64,000 nt of DNA. It comes from Malurus cyaneus samueli (taxonomy: Eukaryota > Chordata > Aves > Passeriformes > Maluridae). Shown one piece after another: positions 39,801-52,300 of this stretch (its first letter is position 1; each line of letters opens with the position of its first letter). Both the position numbers and the translations under genes were made by a program. The notes beneath the pieces were generated by a model. That model was not told the origin of the DNA. It saw only the letters and a list, made by a program, of their open reading frames with translations, and made no database searches. Location: positions 15,461,394 through 15,525,393 of the forward strand of contig CM019238.1 in the NCBI GenBank assembly GCA_009741485.1, written 5' to 3'.

Positions 39801-41879
39801 CTCACTATTTCTCTTGATTTTATGACTTTTTTTTTTAAAATATCTGCCACTATTATGCTGGGGTGAAGAACAATTTTGATGTGGAGCAACAGAAAAATTA
39901 AATTAGCACATTTCAAAGCCTTTGAAGGGCAGTCTCAGATAAACACAAAAAATACCAAATGAGGGAAAAGTCTTATATGAACGCAGAGATCTTTGATAGC
40001 TTTTGAAAAATCGTATCTGAGTATTTTCAAATATCTTCTATTGTCTTTCTTCCCTTTCACATTTTCCAGTTTCTTTTCCCCCCTTACCTAAACACTTTCT
40101 TTGAGATTACACGAAGCTGTCAGGCAATTTGTTACCAACACACCTTCTGAGATTTTCTTGGGTTTACAAAGGACAAAAACAGCAAATGAAAAATTAATTC
40201 TTTAAACACTCAAGGACAAAGAAAGGAAGCTATGTTTAACCAAAGCTGTCTCAAAATCAAGGCAGGACACTAAAAATGCCAGCCAGTTACATATGTTCCA
40301 CAGCTCCCCACTAAATAAATCCTCCCCAGTGCTGTGCTCCTTTTCCTGGTGGATGTAGAAGTATTAGCTGCAATTTGTCACCATGTTATGTCAGGGAGGG
40401 AAGGTTTGCTCTTAAAATGCCACTTGGAGAGTAAACAGCAGCCTGCAGAGCAGGATTTGTTTATATCACTTTGGGTACGATGAATAACACACTCAGAAAG
40501 ATATATTGAATATGAAACATGGAAGTGTAAAAGTTGTGACTGGTGTTAAATATTCACTGCCATTGCTGCCAGAACTGGTATATGGAGCTCGTGTATTTCA
40601 GGCAAAGCCAATGCAGGTCACTGTTGTATATCCCAGCTAAAGCCTTCTGTGCATTGCTGCTTCTCCTTTTCCCCCACTTTCCACCTGTCCAATGTTTCTG
40701 TTCTCCACCCAGGAGTCACCACAGCTCATCCCAGAGCTCGCTGAGTGATTCCTGCTGCATGGATGGGTGTTTACCCACGGGGGCAGATACACCCACACCC
40801 CAGGGCTGAGGGCTCTGGGGCTGCTGAAGCAGAGAATTCTGCACAGACGATGAGTTCCATGAACACCGTCTGCTCTCCACCCACACGAAGAAGAAACCCC
40901 CAAACACTGAGCGTTGAGCTGCCTGTAACTAACACGAGAAGGAAAATATTCAAGAGACACAAAGCATTTTCCTTCTAAGAAAATGAGAAATCACACAGTG
41001 TGTCTTCCAGTGCACATCCCGGGTGTCCTGGGACATGGCTGGAGACATCTCTGGAAGCACCAGAGTGGAAGAAGCCCCTCTAATGATGCAGTAAAACTAC
41101 AGCTGTACCACACCAGAGTCGGTAATTACTGGCATCTAAGGCTGCAGGGGAATTCGCTATAGATTCAGATATATGTGAGGAAAAGCTGTTTAATCCATAG
41201 AAGCATAATGGCTGCACTGACCTTTACTCACTGCTCCCTCACCTTCACAGGCAGCTGCAGGTTCACAGGGCTGGAGCGGAGCTGGGAATGGTGCTCCAAT
41301 GCCTCACCTGCATTTAAAGAGGGGTTTTGCTCTCAGGAACCCTCTCTGAGCCCGGCGTCACTGGGGGCAGCTGCAGCCCCCTCCCATTCCCTTGGGGCCC
41401 AGGAGATTGTGCTTCATGCTAAAAAACACAGAAGTGCATTCAGAGTCCAAAATTTGTGCAAACTTGGGTCTGCTCCCAGGGCATCGTTGAGGTGCAGCAG
41501 AAACCTTAACTCAGGCACTGGGAACTGCTCCTGTGTGTGGGAGATCAGGCAGCACAAGGCCAGGGCAAAAGGGATGAGGAATATAAGATGAAAACATGTT
41601 ATGTTCTAGAATGAGTTGCTCCTTACAACCACAGCTCTGGCTTCTCCTCGCCCATTCCCTGCGCTGAAGAAGACTGGAAGCTGTCACCATCACATTCTGT
41701 GCATATTTGCAACGCGCAACAGGCCTGCCCTGGGAGGCTGAACAGCACTTTTAAAATGTGTAATGGCATTAAAATATCTGAAATATTGTTATTGGTAGGC
41801 AAATGACTTCAAACAGTGTTGGGGTTAAGGCAGAAGGAGCTCCTGTGGGATCCTGCTCACCCTGGTTCAATCACACAAA
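36831..41879. other. Non-coding DNA, no gene seen
   Basis: Contains the (TTTG)n run listed separately and otherwise single-copy DNA. The 138-codon frame at 41175-41591 (plus) lies in a locally GC-richer stretch (about 41230-41560) with CpGs such as ctggagcggagc and agcccggcgtcac. It shows no domain, and splice signals are unconvincing. Opposed frames near 40637-40978 are mutually exclusive chance frames. Confidence 0.5.
37065..37086. repeat. (TTTG)n microsatellite
   Basis: About five TTTG units (tttgtttgtttgtttgtttg) following a T-rich run. On the minus strand it encodes Asn-Lys-Gln-Thr repeats in a 63-codon frame that has no other support. Confidence 0.9.
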
Positions 41880-41995
41880 GCCAGGCTGGACATTGGGGCT
41901 GGGAGCAGCCTGGGACGGTGGGAAGTGTCTCTGCCATGGGGGTGGAATGGGCTGGGCTTTAAGGTTCCTTCCAGCCAAGGCCATTCTATGATTGT
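41880..41995 (+). mobile_element. CR1 LINE fragment, extreme 3' end
   Basis: The order of words matches the CR1 tail: gccaggctggacattggggc, then gggagcagcctgggacggtg, then ggaagtgtctctgccatggg, then ggctttaaggttccttccag and aggccattctatgattg. Only the last ~115 bp of the element are recognisable. The final attctatgattgt fits the terminal octamer-like repeat of avian CR1. Heavily 5'-truncated and inactive. Confidence 0.88.
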
Positions 41996-43009
41996 CTAAT
42001 TCAAAATAGGACTACAGAGAAGAGTTATTACCTTCTCTAATGTAAATTCTCTTTTACAGGGCTTTATAGTGCATGAAAAGAGATGCAGATTTTGTTTCAA
42101 ATTTAGTCATGTGTCCACCTGCAAGAATTAATTTTAGTGAGTCATTTGGCAAAGACTAATTGAGCTAATCTACATTATACAAGAGCAAAGACCTAATGGA
42201 GTCTGAGACGTGTTGTTGTGTATATTATCACATAAAACATCTTACACACAGATAATTCTTTAATGGGATTTAAATGTTCAGATTTCAGAGCCACGGGTTA
42301 GAGCTCAGCAGAGGAACTGCAGCATGCAAATCCCAGCAATAGCTGAGCTGGTTTCACAGCACTGCTCCACTAACAGGTTTTGCACAAGATTGATTGTGTG
42401 CCTTGTTCCTTCCAGGCAACGATACAAACCCAGTCCAAACTCACTGGAGTTAAGCTTTAACGGAGAAAGGTCCTGTCGAATGTAAATGCAGTTCACAGGT
42501 CAGGTTCGAAGGTCTAACTCTACCAGTGCTGTTCTCAGCCAAGTTTATTATTTTATTATCCTTTCTATTGATTGCCATCATCCCCCGTTGAATGTCTATG
42601 TCTGGGGTGTGAGGCAGTGTGGGATTGATCTGTGGGGGAATCTGGGGGGATCTCGGTGGGCAGTGTGATGAATTGCCTAATGACACCTACAAAAACACTT
42701 CTGCTTTGTTTTTCCACTTCAAAATAAATGAATCATGGGAGACAAGCAGGTCTAGGTGCCTTCTGCAAACTTATTTACACCACCTTAGAAATGTATATTT
42801 GATAATTCATCATTTCACAAAGCAAAACAGGCGGTTTAGGAATTTATTTGGAGAATGCTGGTGGTTCCATGGAGCTCAGAAAGCGCTGGGTGCTGTGCTC
42901 AGAGTAAGGAGGTCTTGTTCAAAAATACAGCTCAGCTTGGAAATCCTGTTGGACAGCTTGCTCTGCTTTATCCATGGCTTTCAAATGGATCACTGGGATG
43001 TCACATCAT
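41996..43009. other. Non-coding DNA, no gene seen
   Basis: Single-copy sequence. The 142-codon plus frame at 42619-43047 overlaps a second plus frame and runs into the possible CR1 remnant. It starts in G-rich DNA (ctgggggaatctggggggat) and has no recognisable domain. Confidence 0.5.
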
Positions 43010-43110
43010 CCACAATCACAGGGGACAGTGGGTGTCACAGGGTTTGAAAGGGACCTGTGGAGATCAACTTCTCCAACCCAGGATCACAAAGGTGCCAGAC
43101 CACAGTAAGA
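43010..43110 (-). mobile_element. Possible decayed CR1 3' end, antisense
   Basis: The words cacaatcacagg, ggtttgaaagggacctgtgg and agatcaacttctccaaccca occur in the order expected for the complement of an avian CR1-type 3' terminus (aatcacag, ggttggaagggacct, agatcat, tccaaccc). Similarity is partial and the fragment is short, so another avian retroposon with a related tail is possible. Confidence 0.38.
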
Positions 43111-44119
43111 TACTTAGCACAATGCTAGATACTTGAACAATTTTAAAAAAAGCTGGGACAAGTAAACTGGAGGGTTATAATGCTTAAATTAATCATTATT
43201 TTTCAGGTATAAGGCCTACCATGACACTAGGTAGTGTTAATAAAAATATATCCCATGTTCATATTTCACAATGCTGTGGCTCAGTCTTAAGACAAAGATT
43301 TTAATGTGAACAGAGTAGAAATGTAATTTAATAGTTGCTATAACAGTGTTTTAACTAATTCAGGCCCTTTGTTTAATGCAAGACTAAATGTCTGAGCTTT
43401 AAGATTTTTTTTTTGTATAAACCTGTAAAAATTGACCTAATTATCAATTAGTTTTATACTTTCTGGATTTATTTTGCATAAATGCAATTTGTCTAAATGT
43501 TTCTGTCCCAAAAATTTTGTTCTGTTTGTTTTTTCCATTGTTACAATGCAATATAAAGAAGAAAGAACTTCTAAATCTCTTCTAACTTAATTCAGGCTGT
43601 ATAATGTCCCACGGTTTGATTTGAATCACGGCTCTGATTACCCACCCCTAAACCATGTCTAGAAGAGATCAGGCTGGGAATCTCCATTCCAAACCCAGGA
43701 ATCTTTCCACAGGAATTGCCTTCCTTGAGCTCACAATTGAACCCACTATGGCAGGGGACTTTATAATGATATTTTAGAACCTCAGACAAATTTCCCCACA
43801 TGAAAGACTGAACAGTCCCCACGACCTGAGGCACTTCTGAGGTTTTCTCCATTCTCTGCTCTGCCCAGGTCACTCCACAGCTCCTGGCTGAACAGAATGC
43901 ACCCAGCGAGGGAGATGGAGCTCCACGGAGATGAGGCTGCAATGTCAGGCAGAGAAGAGATGATCAGCAGAATGGAGCCTTTCAACTCCAGTCTAGCTGC
44001 TATTAAAATCAAACCAAAGAATGAGAGCCTTTCATCGTCATTCAGCCCAGAGTGCTGGCTTAAAATAGAATCTAATTTTGGCTGGTATCAAATATTTTAA
44101 CATTAAAGGTTCTATTAAT
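43111..44119. other. Non-coding DNA, no gene seen
   Basis: AT-rich to about 43570, then slightly GC-richer. The minus frames at 43592-43942 and 43782-44012 overlap each other in different phases, and neither shows a domain. Confidence 0.55.
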
Positions 44120-44290
44120 ACCATTCAATAATATATGCCTTTTTAACATAGAACACGTAGGTCAAATTTTGATTAAGATTAAAACTTCTCGGTGAGAAAT
44201 TACTTCATCCTGCCCTCTGATTAATATAACAGTCTATTTTTCATATGTTTAAATAAATAAGTATGAGGGTGTATCAAAGAGACGAGCCTA
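44120..44290. promoter_or_regulatory. Candidate conserved non-coding element
   Basis: CpG-bearing AT-rich sequence (gaacacgtaggtcaaatttt, cttctcggtgag, gagacgagcc) with a gattaagattaaaac word and a ctctgattaatataac word. The caaattttgattaag stretch includes TCAAA/TTTGA type motifs. Compositional evidence only. Confidence 0.22.
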
Positions 44291-44689
44291 ACCAGGCAGG
44301 CTGTGAAAATAAAGTGCTCAGGAAAGTCCATCAAACTTGAGCTGAAATTCCAGCACTGTCATTCCTGCATTTCTGTGGGAAAACACAAACAGTGGCACAG
44401 ATCCTTCCCTGTGGAAGGAAACCTTGCTCTGCACCAGCACAACATCAAGGTTTTCATTCACAGCTTTAACACCACGATTACATTTTCTCCTTAGAGGAAA
44501 ATTACCACCACACAGCTCTGCATCTATCATTTCATGGTGTTCTTCCCATTTTTGATTCAGCATTTATGAGCTTGCTTTTAGCTACGAGTTTATTATTATC
44601 CATTTATAGGAAGCCAACAAACTAGTAAATTATGTATTTGAAAGCCCTGCTGGCTGACATTTTTAAAGTTCATTGGATTTTTTTTTTTC
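44291..44689. other. Non-coding DNA, no gene seen
   Basis: Two frames of 63 and 81 codons occupy the same bases on opposite strands, and neither has a recognisable domain. A T-rich stretch precedes 44690. Confidence 0.55.
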
Positions 44690-44930
44690 TTTTGCCGAGT
44701 AGAAATTTGTAGCAAACGCTCAAGATCTGATAACTGATTCCCATTTAGATGTCATTGAGACATAAGTGCAATGTATTTTCATTAATATTTCATCCTGTAA
44801 GTGTTCCTTGCTCTGACATTGCCATCTTGTAGTTATTTGTCCCCCGTCTAAAGAGCAGCTTGTAATCAGATCGGTATATTGGACTTCATTATCTGTCACC
44901 ACGCATTCTTAGCATGGAGAATGTTATTAA
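44690..44930. promoter_or_regulatory. Strong candidate conserved non-coding element
   Basis: About 240 bp with CpGs spaced through AT-rich text (tgccgagtag, caaacgctcaag, cccccgtctaaag, cagatcggtatat, caccacgcattc) and motif-like words such as ttttcattaatatttcatcc and gacattgccatcttgtagtt. No frame of note except a 60-codon minus frame with no domain. The texture is typical of deeply conserved vertebrate non-coding elements, but I cannot verify conservation. Confidence 0.32.
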
Positions 44931-46599
44931 GTTATAATTGCCTCTGTTTTTCCCTTCCGGGAAGATGAAGAACAATAGACAACAATATATGGACTCATTA
45001 AGGGACAAAAAATACCCCAAGTTGACAACAGGCATAAAACTGTCAGATACATCAAGGTTCTGGATTCAAAAGTTTGATTTCTACTTACGTTGTTTTTTTA
45101 TATCTTGGTGGACCCAGGATGTTCAAGGAACTCATGGAATGTGCAGAGATGGGCTCATGACTGAGGGTGGTGCTGGTTAGGATTAAACCATGAAACCCTA
45201 AACACAACCCATGTTTAACTAATGAATGAAGACAAGCTGCATTTTAAAGGTAGCATAACATTTTGTGAATAATTTGTGATTTTAGATCAAAACACTGTGC
45301 TTTTAAAAGCCAAATGTGACAACGGAAGATGTATACTAGTTAAATAGCCACAAGTAAATGTCATTAAAAAAAAAATCTAAAATTTCTTGGTTTTGTTACT
45401 GGAATTGACATCAGTCTAACAAATAGAAAACAAATGGCATTACCAGCTATTTCTGTTGAGATGACTTCAACATGTTATGTAAGAAATTGTTTATACTATA
45501 AGTTCCTGAACTGTTGCAATAATTAGAAGTATAACTTGTGGGTGCAGATGTTCATTTTTTCCCATCCTCCATAAGATGAAGTTCTGCTTTGTGCTACATC
45601 AGGGTAAATGACATAATCCAGAGTTAAATGAGAAAGAAGAATCTCACTTTCAATAACTGAAATGGAAAGGAATACTTAAAAAGGTTTCTCAGTAAAAAGT
45701 TTCTGATTATCTACCATTAAGAATTTTATAGGCAAAGAAAGGGAACCTGTCACACTTCATCACATGATGAATTCTGTCTATTCAAGTTCCCCGTGAAGCA
45801 GCAATTCGGTAGCAGTTAAAGGAAATTTTGAAGCTCAGTAACCAGGAAAAAACACTGCACATCCTCCATGTTTTCCATTTCAATATTCGGGATTTTCTAA
45901 AGATGTTTCTGCTGCAGGAGCTGAGCAGGAGCCCAGGTGAGCACCAGCAGCATCCTCCATCCTGAGCAATGCCGAGCCCAGGGGTTTTCCAGGAGCAAAC
46001 TGGGTTCAAATCACGTCTCTCATTTTCCTTCCCCTTCCAACTCACGTTGCTCCCTCTGTGGAGAAGAAGGAGATGTCATAAAACAAGTTTTGTTGATGCT
46101 TTGCCATCAGGAAATTTTAAATTTGCCATACAGACCTGCACAGTTCCTGTATGGCTTCCTTAAGTCTTCACAGAGCTACCCAGCCCCTAAATATATTGTA
46201 TTATATTTCCACTTTATAGCATGCTATAGATTTTTTGTATTAGCAATAACTAACTGCATTGTGAAAGTTATTGAGGGAACAGCTGCAGAATTTGAATCCT
46301 GTGTGGGAATGAATTGGTGCTCCTGGCACGGGGGAAGGAATAAAAACTGTTTGGGGCCTCTGGGAAGTTTCTGTGAAAGAACAACACTGAAATAATTTCA
46401 GTTGTTACCTTTAGGTTTCAGTCCCAAGCCCAAGCGCTGCTCCTCTGAAGTAATGCTCCACATCGGCTGCGGGCTCCAACTGCTCCTTCTCTGAGGCTAT
46501 ATTTGCTCTGTTCTGATTTTCCCACCCCCCAAGGATCTGTGCTAGATACTGCACAAAGAGCTGGTGAGGTTTGGGCTGGATGGCCCCTGGTAGAACACA
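44931..46599. other. Non-coding DNA, no gene seen
   Basis: The 152-codon plus frame at 45937-46395 is one of the longest in the window but shows no signal peptide, repeat or domain that I recognise, and another plus frame overlaps it in a different phase. A possible acceptor (ttctgctgcag near 45908) and donor (caggtgagc near 45933) bracket only about 20 bases. I do not call an exon. Confidence 0.5.
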
Positions 46600-46960
46600 C
46601 TTTAATCAGACGTGGACAGGAAACATCGTGTCAAGTGTCTCCTTTTCCTTTATGATCCCCACAGCGGGATCATCCACACTGAGGCTCAAATGACAAATGC
46701 CCACAAAATACCTGCGAGGTTAAAAAACAGTCTGTGATAAACAGAGACACAAAACCAGCGGTGGAGACGTGTCAGGGATGCCAGGAGCAAATACAATAGA
46801 GAAATTTACTGTATTTCATAGAAAGCCAGTGGTGCTCAGCTGTAATTGCCATGAAGGCTGATATTGCGTTTACCAGCTCAAATCACCACTCCACTGACAC
46901 GAACTGCATGATCAATATTGAAGCAGAGTCAGCAAGAATGAAATAATGATTCCATCCCCC
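46600..46960. promoter_or_regulatory. Candidate conserved non-coding element
   Basis: CpG-retaining block (cagacgtggacag, aacatcgtgtcaag, ccagcggtggagacgtgtca, atattgcgtttacc, tgacacgaactgcatgatca) with ctgtaattgccatgaagg and tgatcaatattg words. No meaningful frame. Read as possible enhancer DNA on composition alone. Confidence 0.25.
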
Positions 46961-49240
46961 CAGTCTGAAACCGAGATTTGCCTCTGTGCACAGAGCTGCA
47001 GCATCTCCCTTCTGCTATCACATAGTGAAAAAAGAAATATCCACCAATAGTCAGAGTGTTTTTCTGTCACCAATAACCACATCCACAGTTACAGTCCAGC
47101 CTGTGCCCTTAGAGTCAGTGGGATTACATTCATAGGTAATTCTGGTGTAAAATCACTTTTAGGAGTAAGAGGTATCAGGATGGAAAGTCATCTTTCTTAA
47201 GAGATCATATACAACTCTATAAATACTATTAGAAATAAAATGAAAAATTATTTAAAGCAATTCTTCAAATGAAAACCTTTGATAGACATTTCTGAGTACC
47301 CTGCCTTTATTACATCTCAGTTGTTCCTTTTCCTTTTTAAAAGATCCTTATTTTGATGGGAACATCAGAAAGGACCCAAGACTCTCAGTTTTTGTCAGGT
47401 CATTTTCTGCATGCAGAAGCAAAGCCCATCCAGTGTTTCCCAAAAGGTGCAGAGCCCTTCAGATGCTGATTGTGCAGCAGGTGGTTAATGGTGTTGTGCC
47501 CCTTGTTGGTGCCATTCACTCTTTAGTCAAGTTCAGCACGGAAAAGAAGAAAGCAGATCAAAGTTACCCCTTTGAACCATTTCTAATATCTGTGTTCAGA
47601 CATTTTAGATAACCTTTCCTTCTCTTTGAGAAGGGACATAACAATCATTGGTTCAGCTGGAGCTGAGCCACCCTCATAATTATAAGACAAAACATCACAA
47701 AACAATTGGCATTTGAGTGTAGCAAAATCCCAATTCTGGCATTCTGGAATGTTTCCTCGGAAATTGGGTACAATACTTCTGGGATCACTTTATTAAATTT
47801 GTCCCACATAGACTCTGACCTTTGAAAACATAGAAAAGATCACGTGGCAAATCACTCTCAGGAGTAACTTGTATTTTGGCTCTGACCTCTCCCTCTGACC
47901 TTGAAGAAATGCTTTGTGCAGAGGCAGCAGAACAGCCCCATTTCTTTTATTCTTTGAAAATGGGAGAAACAACCATTTCTGAATATTCATACAGCTCTCT
48001 TTAAATATATATGCAGAGCAGACTATTGCATGAGCCTTCTATAATCCTTGATCATTTACCACACAGGTCAGTAGAAAACATCCATAATTTAGATCCAATT
48101 TCCATCTTTGCGAGCCCAGAGAACACAACTTCTGACACTGACTTGTGTTAGAAAAGGTAGAATATGAGATGCTATTGTTCATTTATAGGACAGCAATTAT
48201 GCATGGAACTATTTCACTGGAATTCTACATTTATAACTTCTGCTTTCCTTCTCCTTAAACATATTGATTTTATCAAGTATCACAAATGGTTCTGACACAC
48301 TGTTGTGGTTAGGGCTGTACAGTTCCTTGTGTAGTTGTTTTGGATCCTTGTAATGGTTAAATTTTAATTATTGCAGCTGGAATTACCTTTCAGATAAGTC
48401 TCCTGTGTTTTTTGAAAGTCTGGGCTGGTCTGTCTCCAGCAAAGAAGAAGGAAATCAGTAAAATTCAGCTATTTTTATTGTGTCTGGGGCTTTTCCTCCT
48501 GAATTTATGGAGGACTTTGGGTCCCACCATCCATCACAGACAAATGCTGAAAAGACAGAAGATGGAACTGTGCTATTCAGGAAAAGCAAACATTTCAGCA
48601 CAGCACAGGATTTTTTTTTTCCTTGCATACAGTTTTTTTTCCTTCATTATAATGATAATAAACTGCAGCTCTTTATTCCTATACCTTCAAACCTGATTTT
48701 TAAAGGCTCCTTATCATGGTATGGTTACACAAACACAGACTCACTCTTCTTTCAGTGCATCTGTTCCAGACAAAACACGAATCATGCCAGAAACCCACAA
48801 ATAATCTCATTAATGTATGTGAGTGTTCTCCTGCACCTTTATGTACATCTGTGCTTCATACAGTTCAGACATGGCTCAGCAATGCTGTGAGGGTCAGATT
48901 TTATTTTTCCTTACCAAACTTGTCCTGCTGATAACAGCACAGGCTGCAGACTGATCCAGGCATTCACATCTGATTCCTGAATTCCTGGTCATGAGGAATC
49001 ACAACAGACATTTGTTTGATGGAGAAATACAGAAATATTGGGAAAATGCACGCTGTGAGCACGTTTCATTTGACTGTTTCCATCAGAGTCGGTGCCTTGT
49101 AATTAGGGGATGCCTGAACAAACAAAGCAATGTTTGCTGGAGCTGATGGAAAAGATGGCTCTGCCTAAAGCACAGAACTGCATCAAGAAATATTAGTGAA
49201 AAGCAAATACCCAGGGCTCTCTCTGTCCCTGCTCTCAGCT
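46961..49240. other. Non-coding DNA, no gene seen
   Basis: Single-copy sequence. T-rich runs at 48611-48620 and 48633-48640 sit inside a 136-codon plus frame (48480-48890) and supply its phenylalanine stretches. That frame is overlapped by two others and shows no domain. Confidence 0.55.
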
Positions 49241-49380
49241 TGTTGGAAGATGGAATTACGACTGCCACAGCCTGTGCTTCAAGGAGTGAAGGAGAACAGG
49301 AGTGGGATTTTGTTCGAGGATGGATTTGTGACTGCCACAGCCTGTGTTTCAGGGAGTGAAGGAGAACAGGAGTGGAATCT
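49241..49380. repeat. 70-bp tandem duplication, two copies (~87% identical)
   Basis: Units at 49241-49310 and 49311-49380 align without gaps. I count nine differences over 70 bases. Shared cores include actgccacagcctgtg (49261 and 49331) and ggagtgaaggagaacaggag. The unit is not a multiple of three, so the duplicated DNA is read in different phases inside the 214-codon minus frame at 49083-49727. That argues against that frame being a real protein. Confidence 0.93.
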
Positions 49381-52300
49381 GCTGTTGCCTTTGCTGCCCC
49401 CTGATTTGAACTCCCCAGTGGGGTTAAGCCTTGGCTCCACCCCACCTCCATGCAAGGCTGGACCACCAAACCCTCCTGAGATGGAAAAGGAGTCCTACTA
49501 AAAACTGTGCTAATTGAAATTCCTTCCTGGTCCCACATGGAATTACAGGTAAGCACATCCTTCAAAACCAAACCTGAAACAAAGACAGCAACGTGAGAAA
49601 AGATGTGAGAGCAGTGGGCCCCTTGGACTTGGAGCACTGTAGCACAAGAAGTCTTTAAATCAAGATATCGTGGCAGATGATGCTCGGTTTTCTGAGCCTT
49701 CCACTCTCTAGGCTGTTGGATTTGCACTTTACTTTCTATTATTACTTTTTTTATTAGGAAAACTTAAATCCTGTTGAGAAGAGCTTATTTAGGTTGAGCT
49801 GTCGCCTTTAGCTTCAGAACATTAAGTCCTGACAAATGCTTCTTTTGAAGTCTGACACCTGTTTGTTTGGCATTTCCCACTTTCAGGAACTCACTAGACT
49901 ATAATAATACCCAGCACAGCAGAAGTAAAGAGAATGAATTAAAGCAGAAATGCTTTCAGACGTGAAAGAGCAGCACAAAAGAACATCCCTTTGCTCAGGG
50001 TTCCTCAGTAGTTTCGAGAGGACCTCAGGAGAGCTCAGCTCCAAGCTGTATGTTTATTTTTTTTCTGTAATGGGATTCTAATGCCCCTGAAACAACCCAG
50101 AGCAGCAGCCCCAGAGACCAGACAATTCTGCCTTAAAACAGCTACAAAACAGCAGGAGAAACCGAGTTTCTTTGCAGCCTCTTTTAGAAGTAAAAGGAAA
50201 TATCCTTTTTGTCAGACCAAATATCAGGAATTTGCTCCTTTTGTAATCGAGGTGTTGGAGGAGAATAGTTCATAAATACCTGGAGATGGGATTCTGTTGG
50301 ATTTTCTTTTACGTTTGGCTTCATGAGGATTTTGATGGTAAATTCCTTCAAATAATGATTCATCAGCTTGGGGGGGGAGTGTCCATTCAGAAGAAAAACT
50401 GCAGCCCACTTAAATCAAAGAAGGAAACTCTCATGAACACTCCCTAAGCTTAGAGTAGACCCACAGGCCAAGACTAAAAGTTTATTTACCTCTGCCATGG
50501 TCTGTGACACCATAGTTACGGTTTTTCTTTTATTCACCAGAGTTTCAGGTAAGAATTTGCAACTGAAATTGGGTAATACAGTCATTAGGAACTGGGTTCT
50601 TGAATTAATTCCTTCAAAAAAATCCATCTCATCTGGATATTTCAAAACCTGCTTTTAATCTCACAAAATGGATTCTATACAGACAATATGTTTTCTATGG
50701 CCTACCACACATTCAGTCTCTTTTTGTGCAAGATTCACCATGATGGAAAATATATTTCATCATGTCCTGAAAAATGTGAGAACCTTAAACAAAACCTGTT
50801 AGATTTATTTCATTAAAAAGATGACAAAAAAATCCTTTTAAAACTAGATTACAGGGAGCACTGTGATGATTCTTAAATTCTATACAAAAAAAATAAAAAA
50901 GTGGCTAAAATGTATAAACAGCTATTAAGAATAATTTCACACCACAGTAAACTTTCTAATCAATCTGATTATCTTTCAGGAGTGTATTTTTTCAGCAAGT
51001 TTAAGCAGTGTTTATACCTACAGGGGATTCTGTTGGCAGGGCTCTATCCTTTTTGGGAGTATTCAGCACATTCTTTATAACATTGGTTTCATCTTTTCCC
51101 AAATTTGCTAATCTGAAATATCCCATACAAGGCTCTGCCTCTGACTGACATTTTGGTAAAAATTCATCTCCAGCACTTCAGGCGGTTCCACAAACAAGAT
51201 TAAAGAGCAAATGAATTTATGAAAAAGCCATACAAGTACTCCAAGGTGCAGAGCTGGGCTCCCCAGCCGGCTGTTCCAGAGAAAACACAACTCCTGGTGG
51301 CAGGAGCTGCTCAGGCAGCCTTTGCATGGCAGATCCTTTAGTTACACATCGTTAATCAGCCAGGTTGTGCAGAAGGAAATGAGAAATAACCCTTTTCCCA
51401 GAGCAGCTTTATCAGCACAGCCCCTGTGGCTGATGGAGAACGGGACCATGCCCTGCCCTTGCTGCACCCATGGCAGTGGGGGCTCTGGTCTCCCTGGGTG
51501 CAGAACTGAGCACATTTTCACCCATGGGATCCCAAACCCATCCCCTGGGAGCCCACGGGGCTCTGTGTGACAGATTTCCATCTCAACACTCCCACTCCAC
51601 CACCTTCCCACAGGAACTCATCAGCCCGAAGTTTTCATGCCTGTGTATTTATACACAGGGAAAGGTCACTGTAATTTGTGTGGGTAGATGCAAAAAGTAA
51701 ATTTCTGTGGTTGGTAGCCAGCACATTAAAAAAGATGGTGATTAGAATATTATACAAATACATAGACAGATACAAACAGTGGATATATTTATAAGCTAAA
51801 TATCAGATCTTCTAAACTACAGCTTTATATGAGCAAAATATATTATTACAGTAATTACAGATCATGTAAATCATGACCTGTTGCAACTGCATTGCTGCAG
51901 GCAGGGCTGCAATGACCAATTTCATGGTACAGGTGGGCTCTCCAAGTTTTATTTAACATTGGCAGTTTTTAACTGTTGGGCTTGGATTTACATTGCTGGT
52001 CAAAGACTTAAAGCAAATTACATCTCTTAATTAACTGGGTGATCCATACTGCATTTCATGCCTGAACAAATATAATTGAAACAATTGAAATCATATTAGC
52101 AACGCAGAAAATAATCAAACTGCTGGCTTAACTCTTGGTAAACAGTGGTCACTTTTCTGATTTTGCAGCAAAAATGAAACACCAGTAATGCTGAAAAGCA
52201 TTAACATCAGTGTTGGTGGATTTACAGCCCAAAATACTATTCTGTTTTCAGCTCGGTGATTTCCTAGAAGACAGACCCAAAATCACATTCAGAGCAAACA

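Noticed and set aside
45937..46395. 152-codon plus frame
   Set aside because: No domain, no repeat of codon character, overlapped by another frame. The nearby acceptor- and donor-like words bracket only about 20 bases.
49083..49727. Longest open frame in the window (214 codons, minus strand)
   Set aside because: It contains the 70-bp tandem duplication read in two different phases, has no recognisable domain, and overlaps a 101-codon frame on the other strand. It looks like chance openness in slightly GC-richer DNA.
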